Of a stretch of 64,000 nt of DNA, positions 46,789 to 55,184 are shown piece after piece. The stretch is taken from positions 1 to 64,000 of the IMG/VR virus record IMGVR_UViG_3300050343_000122. One strand, 5' to 3'. This DNA is from a virus. How positions within the stretch are numbered: position 1 is the stretch's first letter; every line of letters starts with the position of its first letter. The notes below the pieces were generated by a model. The model saw only the letters and a list, made by a program, of their open reading frames with translations, was not told the origin of the DNA and did no database searches. The position numbers were made by a program, and so were the translations under genes.

Positions 46789-49551
46789 TTATGCTGGTTC
46801 TGACCCTGCACTGAATTTGGTAAATATTGTTCTTACACCAGGTATAGGTGTAGTAGTGGTAGTTGTTGTTGTTATATCAGGATCTGTTGTAGTAGTGGTA
46901 GTTGTACCAAGTACTGCAAATCCATCATTTGTTCTACATAATGGTAAACTTCCTGAACTTCCACCAAAGTATTCATCTTCGTTTGCTACTTCTTCCCAAA
47001 CATGTGTTTGTAGATTAACTCTATATAATCTAAATCCTCCTGTAGTAATACCTAAAGTTACATATAAATAATCATCAACTACAGCCATATCTCCACCACT
47101 GTTCCAATTACCAACTGGTCCTGGAATCTCTACTTCTAGATTACCTGTGTCATAATCAAACTGAGCAAGTACATATGGTTGAGTTCCATAATTAGATTTG
47201 ACTGCTATAAATTTATTTGGTGTTCCATCTTCTTTAAGGGTAACCACATGTTCACCAGAACCATTAAATGGTTCAGGTATAAAGAATTTAAGTGCAACTG
47301 CTAATGTTGTAGATCCATCTACAAATTCAGCTTCAATCACTTGTTGACCTCCTCCAGCAAAGGAAGAGATACCATACGATAGTACCATTAAGTTGTCATT
47401 AACCGTACTTACTCCAAAAAAAGTAGGAGGAAATATATTAGGTAACCCACTTTGATCTATAGTATAAAGTATACCCTCCCATGTAAAGTTTGAAGGTGTA
47501 CCACTTGGTAATGTGGTATCATAACTCCATCTTGTAAATTGTGTAATTCTATCTCCTTCTGCATTTTTATTGTTAACTTGACCAATAAAATAATTATTAG
47601 TAATATCTGAATTAGGTAGTTGGAAATAGCTACCTCCTGGAAGAGCAATTTCCTCTATAGTATTTGTTACAGTATTTTGTGAATAAACTCTACTATAGGT
47701 TCCATTCAAATTATCAGGAGCACATATTCCATCACTACATCTATATGCAACGTTACGAGTAAATATTCTTGAACAACTTAAAGGAGGGGTGACACAACCA
47801 AGCAGAATTGGTCCCCCAGTTGGTGCATTACCGGATATAGTTATAACAGTAAAGTTGGTAGGAGTTGTTACAATAAACTCTCCATCACCTTCTGTATTGT
47901 AATCTGGCACACCTCCACCTATTCTATTTCCTTGTACTTGTACATTACATCCATTACTTATTGATATAGAAGGTGTTCCTGTATTTGTAGTAATTTCATA
48001 AACGTCCCCAGCACTAAAGTCAGGAGAAGTGTTAAGTACAGCAGCTCTAATAGGAAGATTATTAATAGGACTTTCAAAAGTTAGAGTAATACTAAAATCA
48101 TTACCTTGAACAGTTGTTAACTTATTAGTTGCAGCTGGATTAGATAATCCACTACATCCGCTATTAGGTATACCTCCAACTGGATTTCCTGGTAGTAATG
48201 CTAAGAAGTTATCGTCAGCACTAGCTGTAACCTGAATTCCCTGATATGTAAAAGTAACAGGCCCAATATAGAAGAGGTTATTTTCAGCATCTCGTTCAGT
48301 TAGTGCAGGTATCCAAGTAGCCTCACAATCAGGATCTGTTAATTTAATACCAACATTTGCACAACCAGTTGATGTATGTATCCAAACACTATCGTCAGCC
48401 ACTGTAGTTTCTAATGTAGCATTATATGGTGCTGTTTGACTTATGTTATATACTTCAAGTGTTTCTGGTTGAATTACTTGTATTAATCCATTTACACCCC
48501 ATACAGGCATAGCTTTAGTTGAACCAGTCCATGTAGATGTAAATTCAGGAACACCAGAATTCTGTAAGTTGATTATAGGAGTGTTAGGATTTGGTGACCA
48601 ACTACCAGATGAAGGTAAGCCTGGATATTGTTTAATTCGATTTGAGGCATTGAAATCACTTTGGTCTTCATAATATCTACTAGAAAGAATAACATCACCA
48701 TCATTAGTAATAAACATACCTGTAAGCTCTGTTGTGTGTCCAAAGGTATTACCAAAGCTAACAGTGACTTGATCACTATTATTAAATTCAGTTAATTCAA
48801 TATCTCCAACTGTAGAAATGTCCCATTCGTAAACACCCATAGCAACATTTCCATTAAATCTATCGCTAAACCCTACAAGTAATGTTTTATTATCAGAGGT
48901 TGTAGCTATTGTAGATATTTTAGTTCCCCATATACTTTTGTAATTAAGTGAACTTACAGCAATCGTTATTTCTCTAACATAAGATAAAGTTGGTGCAGAA
49001 CCAGATAGAACTATGTCCCACTCTCTAATGTATGCCACTGTATTATCAGTTGTAACACTAGCCAACCATAACTTATCTTCTGTAGAGCAGATAGGTCTGT
49101 TGATTCCTACAGTAGTTGTAAAGTCATTAGGTACAAGCACAGGACTTGAAGAATTAGTATTAAAGTCATATACAGCTATTTCTCCAGGGTTACCTCCATA
49201 AGTTGACCATGTACATGGTGAGAATGCTGGATAATTAGTACTTGTTGTAGTACTTGTTGATGATGACGTGGTTGTTGTTGTTGTAACATCACAAAGAATA
49301 GATCCAGAAAAATCACAGTTTGGTGTAGCACAAGAATAAATATCTGTTGTATTAGGTGTACACAATGCACCCAAGTCCAACAGTCTAACAGTTATAGTTC
49401 CATCAGGGGCTAATGATGTTTCATACCCAGACAATAGATCCGCTTTACTCACACCTGTCTCAAATGGAGTAATAAACCCATCTACGTTCGAGTATAGATC
49501 AAAAGGACCTGTGTCTGCACCTGCAAAACTTAATGTTATTATTATTGTCAT
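46789..49551 (-). CDS. Fibre protein: docking domain, Thr linker, two propeller-like regions (920 residues)
   Basis: Residues 1-66 are a docking domain (GPFDLYSNVDGFITPFETG, LLSGYETSLAPDGTITVRL). After a Cys-pair spacer and a Thr/Ser linker (about 90-105), residues about 110-370 contain repeated four-strand-like units (for example DKLWLASV and GDVILSSRY) suggesting a beta-propeller. A middle Cys-containing domain (about 375-590) follows, and a second propeller-like region (about 590-880) has units such as VNDNLMVLSYG and VDDYLYVTLG. The protein ends with two Thr tracts and a short tail. No catalytic residues are recognised. Probably a binding fibre for cell-surface glycan or protein. Confidence 0.65.
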   Translation of the reverse strand: MTIIITLSFAGADTGPFDLYSNVDGFITPFETGVSKADLLSGYETSLAPDGTITVRLLDLGALCTPNTTDIYSCATPNCDFSGSILCDVTTTTTTSSSTSTTTSTNYPAFSPCTWSTYGGNPGEIAVYDFNTNSSSPVLVPNDFTTTVGINRPICSTEDKLWLASVTTDNTVAYIREWDIVLSGSAPTLSYVREITIAVSSLNYKSIWGTKISTIATTSDNKTLLVGFSDRFNGNVAMGVYEWDISTVGDIELTEFNNSDQVTVSFGNTFGHTTELTGMFITNDGDVILSSRYYEDQSDFNASNRIKQYPGLPSSGSWSPNPNTPIINLQNSGVPEFTSTWTGSTKAMPVWGVNGLIQVIQPETLEVYNISQTAPYNATLETTVADDSVWIHTSTGCANVGIKLTDPDCEATWIPALTERDAENNLFYIGPVTFTYQGIQVTASADDNFLALLPGNPVGGIPNSGCSGLSNPAATNKLTTVQGNDFSITLTFESPINNLPIRAAVLNTSPDFSAGDVYEITTNTGTPSISISNGCNVQVQGNRIGGGVPDYNTEGDGEFIVTTPTNFTVITISGNAPTGGPILLGCVTPPLSCSRIFTRNVAYRCSDGICAPDNLNGTYSRVYSQNTVTNTIEEIALPGGSYFQLPNSDITNNYFIGQVNNKNAEGDRITQFTRWSYDTTLPSGTPSNFTWEGILYTIDQSGLPNIFPPTFFGVSTVNDNLMVLSYGISSFAGGGQQVIEAEFVDGSTTLAVALKFFIPEPFNGSGEHVVTLKEDGTPNKFIAVKSNYGTQPYVLAQFDYDTGNLEVEIPGPVGNWNSGGDMAVVDDYLYVTLGITTGGFRLYRVNLQTHVWEEVANEDEYFGGSSGSLPLCRTNDGFAVLGTTTTTTTDPDITTTTTTTTPIPGVRTIFTKFSAGSEPA

Positions 49552-49575
49552 CTTTATCTACAATTTTTGATTTTA

Positions 49576-51315
49576 CTAAACTCCATATCCAAAGCTTATT
49601 AATGTATTTCTTATTTCATCATACCAGTACTGCTCTGGGTTAGCAGGATTATTATCTAGATCCGCTGACCATGCAAATCTTGCAGGACTTGCACTTGGGT
49701 AGTTTACTAGATTATCTGTAGAACTGTTGTAAGCACTAGCAGGAGCATTACCAATACTTGCAACTACAGCTACACCATTATTTCCTGCATTAAGAAGTCC
49801 TTCAGGTGAAACTAGAGGTTTTATTGTTGAGAATGTGTACTGACTTGTAGCTGCTGGATGGAAAAACTTAGCTCTATATACATTAGTGTTACCTTTTGCA
49901 TTTTCTACATTCGTAACAAAAGTTCTTACACTTGCTATATCATCTACTATTCTTGAATTTGTTTGACTCGCTCGAGTTGACCAGGAGGTCCTGAACTTGG
50001 GTAATTACCATCCATATTATATCCTATACCTGACTCATCACCAAATGCCATAATTACTAAACTATCTGCATCAGGAAAATATCCTGTTGGGTCTATAGTG
50101 TCCCCAAGACCTTTGTTTGAGAGCATTTGAATTTGTCTCTCTTGACCACTATGACACCAGTATACACGAGTTTCAAACTCATCACTACCATTGGTAGCTC
50201 TGTCTGTATTTCCACTTGCTTCAGTTCCACCTGTTGCATAAAAATCTTGAAGTAAGTTTCTTAAATTAGATGTGTTTTGGTAATCAGCAGTTTTCTGAGC
50301 ATCTGTTAGATTAAACGTGACAACACCATTAGCTCCCTGGATTAATATCTGCTGTTAATGCAACAGGGTCTCCATTACTGTCTACAAGATTAAATGTTAG
50401 AGCATTTGATCCTACAGTAATAAAAGTTCCTGCAGGTATTGAAGGATGTATAGCTTCCATGCCAGGTACCACACATAAATACGCCCCACCTGTAGTGTTT
50501 CCACTAGGTTGTTGCACGGTAACTTTATTAGCCTGATTACCATATGACAGTTGGATTTGTGTTGATCCTGCTGGTGCAGTTCCACCAACTAGAACTTTTA
50601 CACCTGTAACACTAGCTATTTTTGCTGTCACTGCAATTGTGCTATTCATAGAACCTGAAACATCACTCCAGAAAGTAAAGTATGAGTTTCCTGTGACTGG
50701 TATTAGACTACTAGTAGTTGTAGTGGTAACAGGATCAGTAGTGGTAGTTGTTGTTGTGCTTGATGTACTTGTACTAGTTGTACTTGTACTAGTTGTACTT
50801 GTACTTGTGCTAGTTGTACTTGTACTAGTACTAGTAGAACTAGTTGTGGTAGTAGTTGGTGTTGTAAAACATCCTTCCACTCTACAGTCTGGATAGATTG
50901 TACTAGTTGTAGTAGTAGTTGATGATGTACTAGTTGTAGTAGTACTAGAGGTACTAGTTGTTGTTGTTGTTGGATTAGGACAAGGTTTGATTGCACATGT
51001 AGTTATTTCACATACAGTTGGTTCGTTACAGAATGGTACACAACCAGCTGTAAGACGTATTACCTTACTTGCAATGTCTTCTGTAGATACACTGTTGCAA
51101 CCTTTTGCATAATGACTGTCACAAAATCTATGTTGTAATATACGTTTATAGACTAACAGTTCTGAAATCTCACTAACAGCTATGGGTCTGTTTAACATAA
51201 ATACAACATTGTTGTATAAGTTATTCCCTAGCTCTGCAAGTTTACAGTCTATTTTTCGTAATAGATCAGGAATGTTTGCACACTCCTTACAATTCGTTAG
51301 TCTTGGTGAGATCAT
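49576..51315 (-). pseudogene. vWA-like fibre protein interrupted by two compensating single-base indels (about 579 residues if repaired)
   Basis: The first frame (51315 down to a stop at 50329) encodes a Cys-containing helical N-terminus (LRKIDCKLAELGNNLYNN), two Thr/Ser linkers and the start of a vWA domain with MIDAS motif D218-V-S220-G-S222-M. Sensible protein (FNLTDAQKTADYQN to VIMAFGDESGIGYN) then continues in the +1 frame, and returns to the original frame near 49977 to finish at 49576 (NTLISFGYGV). A run of three G (50335-50337, minus strand) reads through with two. A run of two A (about 49977) reads through with three. Both are homopolymer changes and net zero, so sequencing or assembly error is likely, though a real lesion cannot be excluded. 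Function if intact: surface-binding fibre. Confidence 0.75.
50708..50971 (-). repeat. Thr/Ser-coding repeat tracts (vWA fibre)
   Basis: Tracts at 50708-50864 and 50898-50971 encode Thr/Ser linkers split by a short PDCRVEGCF spacer. Units are the same ACTAGT/ACAAGT hexamers used in the protease-fibre. Confidence 0.8.
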
Positions 51316-51320
51316 ATGTC

Positions 51321-51431
51321 TTACTTTTTACCTTGCTGTTTTTCTAACTTAGCTTTACAGGTAGCACATAGACCATTTGAAAGTCTACAGCCACACCCCA
51401 CTTTTGCTCCACATCCTGCACACTGTGCCAT
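51321..51431 (-). CDS. 36-residue zinc-ribbon-like protein
   Basis: A very short gene occupying the gap between the 188-residue gene and the vWA fibre. It starts with ATG at 51431, 2 bases after the upstream stop, and ends in TAA 5 bases before the next ATG. It has six Cys in CAGCGAKVGCGC and CATCKAK, consistent with one zinc knuckle pair, and a basic tail KLEKQQGKK. Its tight placement supports a real gene. Small CxxC proteins are common in Bacteroidota phage structural regions; function unknown. Confidence 0.65.
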   Translation of the reverse strand: MAQCAGCGAKVGCGCRLSNGLCATCKAKLEKQQGKK

Positions 51432-51433
51432 AA

Positions 51434-52000
51434 TTAAATAAAGTTTATTTGGTAGTTGTTTCCAGTACAACCACAATTTGATTTTATAAATGTATCAAGC
51501 ATATTACTAGCTTGATTGTATAGTTTTAAAGCTTCTTTCTCAGCACAGTTATTAGCAGCAGCTAATGACCCTTGAATAAAGAAGTTAATTGTATTTAAAG
51601 TAACGTTAGACTGTGTTCTCAGAGCACTGTCACACTCCATCATATTTAACTTTAAAAACGCATCGTCAAACTTTTGTTGAAGTTTATCAATACGCATTAT
51701 AGTCTTTTCTACATAATTCTTGTAGGCAGGTGCCACAGAGTATTTCAGATAGTATATACCATCTGGAATAGGTTGTTTGCATCCAGCTTCAGTAATTCCT
51801 AAAGTATCTGACGCAAAAATATTTGTTTCTAAGGGTTTGAAAGGTAAGACTTTTGTTCCAAATCCAGGTATCTCTATTTCAATCGTAGGTGATGAGACCA
51901 ACGGTGGATCATCTGGATACACTGATGCATCAGTAACTGCTAGTAAATTAACACTATAACTAGGAGGAACAATAATATCTAACTGTAAAATAGCTGACAT
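51434..52000 (-). CDS. Conserved phage structural-region protein (188 residues)
   Basis: The first half is beta-type (PTIEIEIPGFG, DTLGITE, PIPDGIYYLKYSVAP). The second half is helical (VEKTIMRIDKLQQKFDDAFL, ECDSA, GSLAAANNCAEKEALKLYNQ), ending in a CGC motif. I recall this arrangement from structural regions of crAss-like and other Bacteroidota phages, always near ring or fibre genes, but no function is established to my knowledge. It is the first gene after the terminator at 52011-52060 and starts the fibre block. It has no obvious promoter of its own, as the terminator's U tract runs into the leader. Confidence 0.6.
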   Translation of the reverse strand: MSAILQLDIIVPPSYSVNLLAVTDASVYPDDPPLVSSPTIEIEIPGFGTKVLPFKPLETNIFASDTLGITEAGCKQPIPDGIYYLKYSVAPAYKNYVEKTIMRIDKLQQKFDDAFLKLNMMECDSALRTQSNVTLNTINFFIQGSLAAANNCAEKEALKLYNQASNMLDTFIKSNCGCTGNNYQINFI

Positions 52001-52010
52001 AAGAATTATT

Positions 52011-52060
52011 TAAAAAAAAATACCAGAGGATTGAGTATTTAATCCTCTCACCTCTGGTAT
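52011..52060 (-). terminator. Strong rho-independent terminator after the 379-residue structural gene
   Basis: On the minus strand TACCAGAGG (52051-52059) pairs perfectly with CCTCTGGTA (52021-52029), with an additional inner AGGATT/AATCCT pairing. Directly after it comes a run of nine U plus U-rich sequence (52011-52020). It separates the capsid block from the fibre block and suggests strong transcription of the gene before it. Confidence 0.85.
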
Positions 52061-52094
52061 TATAGGTTAGTATTGTTTTATGTAACTCTGTCTA

Positions 52095-53234
52095 TTAGGC
52101 AGCAGTAGTTGTAGTTGTAGTTGTAATACAAACATTATTATCAACAACATCTCCAAGAGCAGCCTCTAGGACAGCAGATACAGCTGTAGATAGTCCAGCA
52201 GAAGAATCTTCATTAGGTACAGCAACTATTACAATATTGTCCATGTGGATATAATCACCCCATTGGTAAGCAGCTTTGTCATATTCATTGAATCTGATTG
52301 TGTAGCTATCGTACACAGCTCCATCAGTTACATAAGACTCAAAGTTCTCATTGTAACCACCCATTCTATAAAGAGATTTTAAATACCCAGCTTGGTAGCT
52401 ATAGTAGTTAATTTCTGCTTGCTTCCATTCAGTAGATAATCCTGAAGGGTAAGTAGAATTTTGGATGATAGAAGAAGTTGCAACAATGTTACATGCATCA
52501 GCTACGATAAAGTCAGCAGTAGTAGCTGGTCCTTCGTATACAAATGCATTAAAATACATTCTGTCATATTCAAATGGGAATGCAGCGATATCACATGGTT
52601 GACCATATTGTGTTAATGGTTTTCCGTGGATTCTAAGTTTAGTTCCACCTACATTTTCAAAAGTATAGAAACTGCTGAAAGAAATATTGTCTGGATTGTT
52701 ACCAGGAGCTTTCTTGTTAAAAGCAGCAATAAGTGAATTGATTAATGCATTAGTGTCAACATCAGTACATACATCACCACCACACTCACAACATGGAGCT
52801 TGGACAGTTACTGAACGTGTAAATCCGTTGAAGTATAACGTATTAATATAATTTGAAAAAGCTCTAAGCGTTACAGTTAGTATTTCACCACATTGTACTT
52901 TGAAGTCTGTGATGTCAGTAATCTGATTAGCTGCAGTTGCACAACCAGAAACTTTATACCATTCTGTTACGTTAGAGTTACAAGATGCACCAGCTGTTGG
53001 GCATCCTTTAATTTTGTCAGATCTTTTAGATCCTTGCAAATAAGTATTTGCTCTACCTTGTGCGACATAGAAATATGGTGAATCAGCAATATCTGTAGCA
53101 TCAACTGCTGCATATGTATTGCTAAAAAAACCAACTTCACCAGCGGTCAAGTCTTGGGTAGATTTCGAACCAGAGCTAGGTATTGTAGAACCTACTGGCA
53201 CCACGAATAACGTGGTTAATGCGAATGTACTCAT
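52095..53234 (-). CDS. Probable abundant virion structural protein (379 residues)
   Basis: The protein is beta-rich with a hydrophobic, initiator-like N-terminus (MSTFALTTLFVVPVG), a central VQCGEILTVTLRAFSNYINT followed by Cys cluster APCCECGGDVC, and a C-terminus with a TTTTTTTAA tail. Position after the capsid gene, and the strong terminator directly behind it, point to an abundant virion protein such as an auxiliary capsid or tail-tube protein. I cannot decide between these. The Thr tail is a short version of the fibre linkers, hinting that a linker module was acquired here too. Confidence 0.55.
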   Translation of the reverse strand: MSTFALTTLFVVPVGSTIPSSGSKSTQDLTAGEVGFFSNTYAAVDATDIADSPYFYVAQGRANTYLQGSKRSDKIKGCPTAGASCNSNVTEWYKVSGCATAANQITDITDFKVQCGEILTVTLRAFSNYINTLYFNGFTRSVTVQAPCCECGGDVCTDVDTNALINSLIAAFNKKAPGNNPDNISFSSFYTFENVGGTKLRIHGKPLTQYGQPCDIAAFPFEYDRMYFNAFVYEGPATTADFIVADACNIVATSSIIQNSTYPSGLSTEWKQAEINYYSYQAGYLKSLYRMGGYNENFESYVTDGAVYDSYTIRFNEYDKAAYQWGDYIHMDNIVIVAVPNEDSSAGLSTAVSAVLEAALGDVVDNNVCITTTTTTTAA

Positions 53235-53262
53235 AATTTAATTTATATTTAAGGGTTAATAA

Positions 53263-53994
53263 TTATTCATTTGTTTGAATTCTAAATTGTGCACTTTGTA
53301 CAGCAGCAGCATTCTCTGTGTACATAGCTAGATTCTGAACTGTTAAATCTACAACTTCATCCTCTAGATATTCTTCTAGTTCACAATTTACGTCTGTAGA
53401 TGGTGTACCATCTAACATAATATATCCTGATTTATTTATATATACAGGATATCTCATATACATTATATATATCATTGTGGGGGTAAATGTACCGTCCGTA
53501 TAGACACTTAGACTATTAGAAGACAATGAGTTCATTGTTTCCTGATACTCGAAGCTTGGTTTATAATGATCATTGTTAAGTAATAAGGAGATGTCTCCAT
53601 GTTTACTTAGATCTTTATTAATCCAAATCTTACGATCTTTGCATCTTCCTTTATCAGCTAGCAAATAACTATCTACATAGAACATGTATTTAGGTTTGAG
53701 TTGTGTAAGGTCAGCATCCCACTGATGTAATTGTGTATTAGTTTCTACTAATTGTAATGGTTGGTTTGTAAAATCTACAACTAAGTTTTGTAAATCCTCA
53801 TACCTTTTTTTAAACGCATCAAAACCTAACCTGTTAGGAATTGGAAAACCATCAACTTTTTGTTTTATCAACTTAATCTGAGCCTCATTCAAACTCAAGA
53901 TTTTGTCTTCTAGTGCAATTTGTTGATGCTCGTTAGTTGATAGTTTATTTAGTTTTTGATCAATCTTGTATAATAAACTATCGACTGGTATCAT
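53263..53994 (-). CDS. Conserved ring/neck-type structural protein (243 residues)
   Basis: After an N-terminal coiled coil (IDQKLNKLSTNEHQQIALED), the C-terminal half shows MIYIMYMRYPVYINKSGYIM, LDGTPSTDVNCELEEYLEDE and VVDLTVQNLAMYTENAAAVQ. This block is one I recall from conserved Bacteroidota phage head-tail proteins (YLRYP-x-I, DG-x-ST-x-x-CEL, then a helix). Its place three genes after portal and just after the capsid supports a ring or head-completion role. An 8-bp hairpin at 54001-54020 sits between the previous stop and this ATG. Confidence 0.65.
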   Translation of the reverse strand: MIPVDSLLYKIDQKLNKLSTNEHQQIALEDKILSLNEAQIKLIKQKVDGFPIPNRLGFDAFKKRYEDLQNLVVDFTNQPLQLVETNTQLHQWDADLTQLKPKYMFYVDSYLLADKGRCKDRKIWINKDLSKHGDISLLLNNDHYKPSFEYQETMNSLSSNSLSVYTDGTFTPTMIYIMYMRYPVYINKSGYIMLDGTPSTDVNCELEEYLEDEVVDLTVQNLAMYTENAAAVQSAQFRIQTNE

Positions 53995-54000
53995 ATTTAA

Positions 54001-54020
54001 CTAGTTTTATAAAAAACTAG
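54001..54020 (-). other. Small 8-bp hairpin before the 243-residue gene
   Basis: CTAGTTTT (54001-54008) and AAAACTAG (54013-54020) form a perfect stem with a 4-base loop, 6 bases upstream of the ATG at 53994 and 4 bases after the preceding stop. It could weaken translation or act as a weak terminator. The stem is AT-rich and may be chance. Confidence 0.3.
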
Positions 54021-54024
54021 CTAC

Positions 54025-54993
54025 TTATACTGCAGCTAGTTTCTTAGATTTTAATTTCTTTTCGAGTACTAGTAAGTCATCTTGGTGATCTTCATCAATT
54101 AGATACTTAACTAATTCATCTTCATCCATTGCTACTTCATAATCTCCTTCGTATATCTTACCGCTCGGTTTGATTCTATAGATAGAATGTTGAATAGCTT
54201 GTTTAACTAAATCTTTAATATGTAGTAAATTATCTTTCATGTCTGCAAATCTGCCAAACACTTCTACAGGATTTAATCCTTTGAAAGAACCACTTTTAAC
54301 TTCAGATTGTTTTAACATGTTATCAACTAAATTATAAACAACTTCCTCTTTGGAATCTGATGTAACTGGTAATCCGAGTAGTCTTGCAACTTTTCTCTTC
54401 TTCTCCATACTCATGCCATCGAACTTAATGATAGCTTTATTAATTTGTTGTTTCTTTTTATAAACTATTTGACTTTCAACCTCATCATTTACAACATAAA
54501 ACTGTGTATCTGCTGGAAACTCACCTCTTTCCCACGCTTGGTAAGAAGATGCAATGGTTGGATGTACCCTTAACCATGCAAAAGAAAGTTCTTGAATAGG
54601 TACAGTTAAATCGTAAAGATTATCTCCATCTAAAAGTTTAATTGCTTTTACATGTAAGAGATCTTGTGATCCAGTTGATAGTCCGTAGTTCCAAAACTTT
54701 GATCTTGGTCCTAAATCTATATCTCCTAGAGCAGCTTGAAGTTTATCTTTAAGCTCAGTAACTCTTTCTATCTCTAGTTCTTTTTCAAGAGGATCTTGAA
54801 TCCTTTTAATATACCCAGCTTCAGGATCTAAACCTGTTCGGTACTTACCATCTAATTCCTTGTAAGGGTACTTAAATACCCCTGTTCCAGGAATCCTTGT
54901 CATACCTTGTTTAGATAGACCACTTTGAAGGGTCTGTAGTTGACTGCTATTATACTCTTTCTTAATCGTAGAGATTTTTCCTAATTTACCCAT
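54025..54993 (-). CDS. Capsid-region protein of unknown function (322 residues)
   Basis: A soluble, charged protein with a basic N-terminus (MGKLGKISTIKKEYNSSQLQ), a middle block (LDGDNLYDLTVPIQELSFAW) and a Lys/Glu-rich C-terminal helix (DEDELVKYLIDEDHQDDLLV) ending KKLKSKKLAAV. No transmembrane, coiled-coil tail or catalytic pattern. It comes directly after the capsid gene and the structured 55039-55138 region, in the position of head-completion or minor capsid genes in crAss-like maps. I do not recognise a specific family. Confidence 0.5.
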   Translation of the reverse strand: MGKLGKISTIKKEYNSSQLQTLQSGLSKQGMTRIPGTGVFKYPYKELDGKYRTGLDPEAGYIKRIQDPLEKELEIERVTELKDKLQAALGDIDLGPRSKFWNYGLSTGSQDLLHVKAIKLLDGDNLYDLTVPIQELSFAWLRVHPTIASSYQAWERGEFPADTQFYVVNDEVESQIVYKKKQQINKAIIKFDGMSMEKKRKVARLLGLPVTSDSKEEVVYNLVDNMLKQSEVKSGSFKGLNPVEVFGRFADMKDNLLHIKDLVKQAIQHSIYRIKPSGKIYEGDYEVAMDEDELVKYLIDEDHQDDLLVLEKKLKSKKLAAV

Positions 54994-55038
54994 AATGTAG
55001 TTTAATTAATTATTCTTTTTGGTTTTATTTTACTTAGT

Positions 55039-55138
55039 AGAGTGATCCAATTGAATGGGTAGAAACTTAATTCGTCACTCTGATTGAGAAGCCTGTCCCC
55101 TCTGAGGAGGGACAGTGTGGGTGAGGGGACTACTTCTC
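55039..55138 (-). other. Structured GC-rich intergenic RNA element after the capsid gene
   Basis: The roughly 190-base gap after the capsid stop holds nested inverted repeats. GAGAAG (55086-55091) pairs with CTTCTC (55133-55138), and GTCCCCTC (55095-55102) with GAGGGGAC (55123-55130). An alternative stem CTGTCCC/GGGACAG (55093-55099/55109-55115) uses part of the same arm. A third pair, AGAGTGA/TCACTCT (55039-55045/55075-55081), lies beside it. No U tract follows, so it is not a standard terminator. It may stabilise the capsid mRNA or attenuate downstream genes. Confidence 0.5.
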
Positions 55139-55184
55139 TGTGAAGGGTGAGTATTACGCTAGCAATAATTCACCTATTCTGTTT

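Noticed and set aside
41454-50328. Diversity-generating retroelement with variable repeats in fibre genes
   Set aside because: No reverse transcriptase gene and no adenine-biased template/variable repeat pair seen in the window.
49950-50360. Programmed ribosomal frameshifting in the vWA fibre gene
   Set aside because: The two shifts have opposite sign, occur at plain homopolymers without slippery heptamer or stem-loop, and cancel; indel errors explain them better.
40603-50971. Tandem short repeats considered as a CRISPR array
   Set aside because: Units are 6 bases, in frame, coding Thr/Ser, with no unique spacers of regular length.
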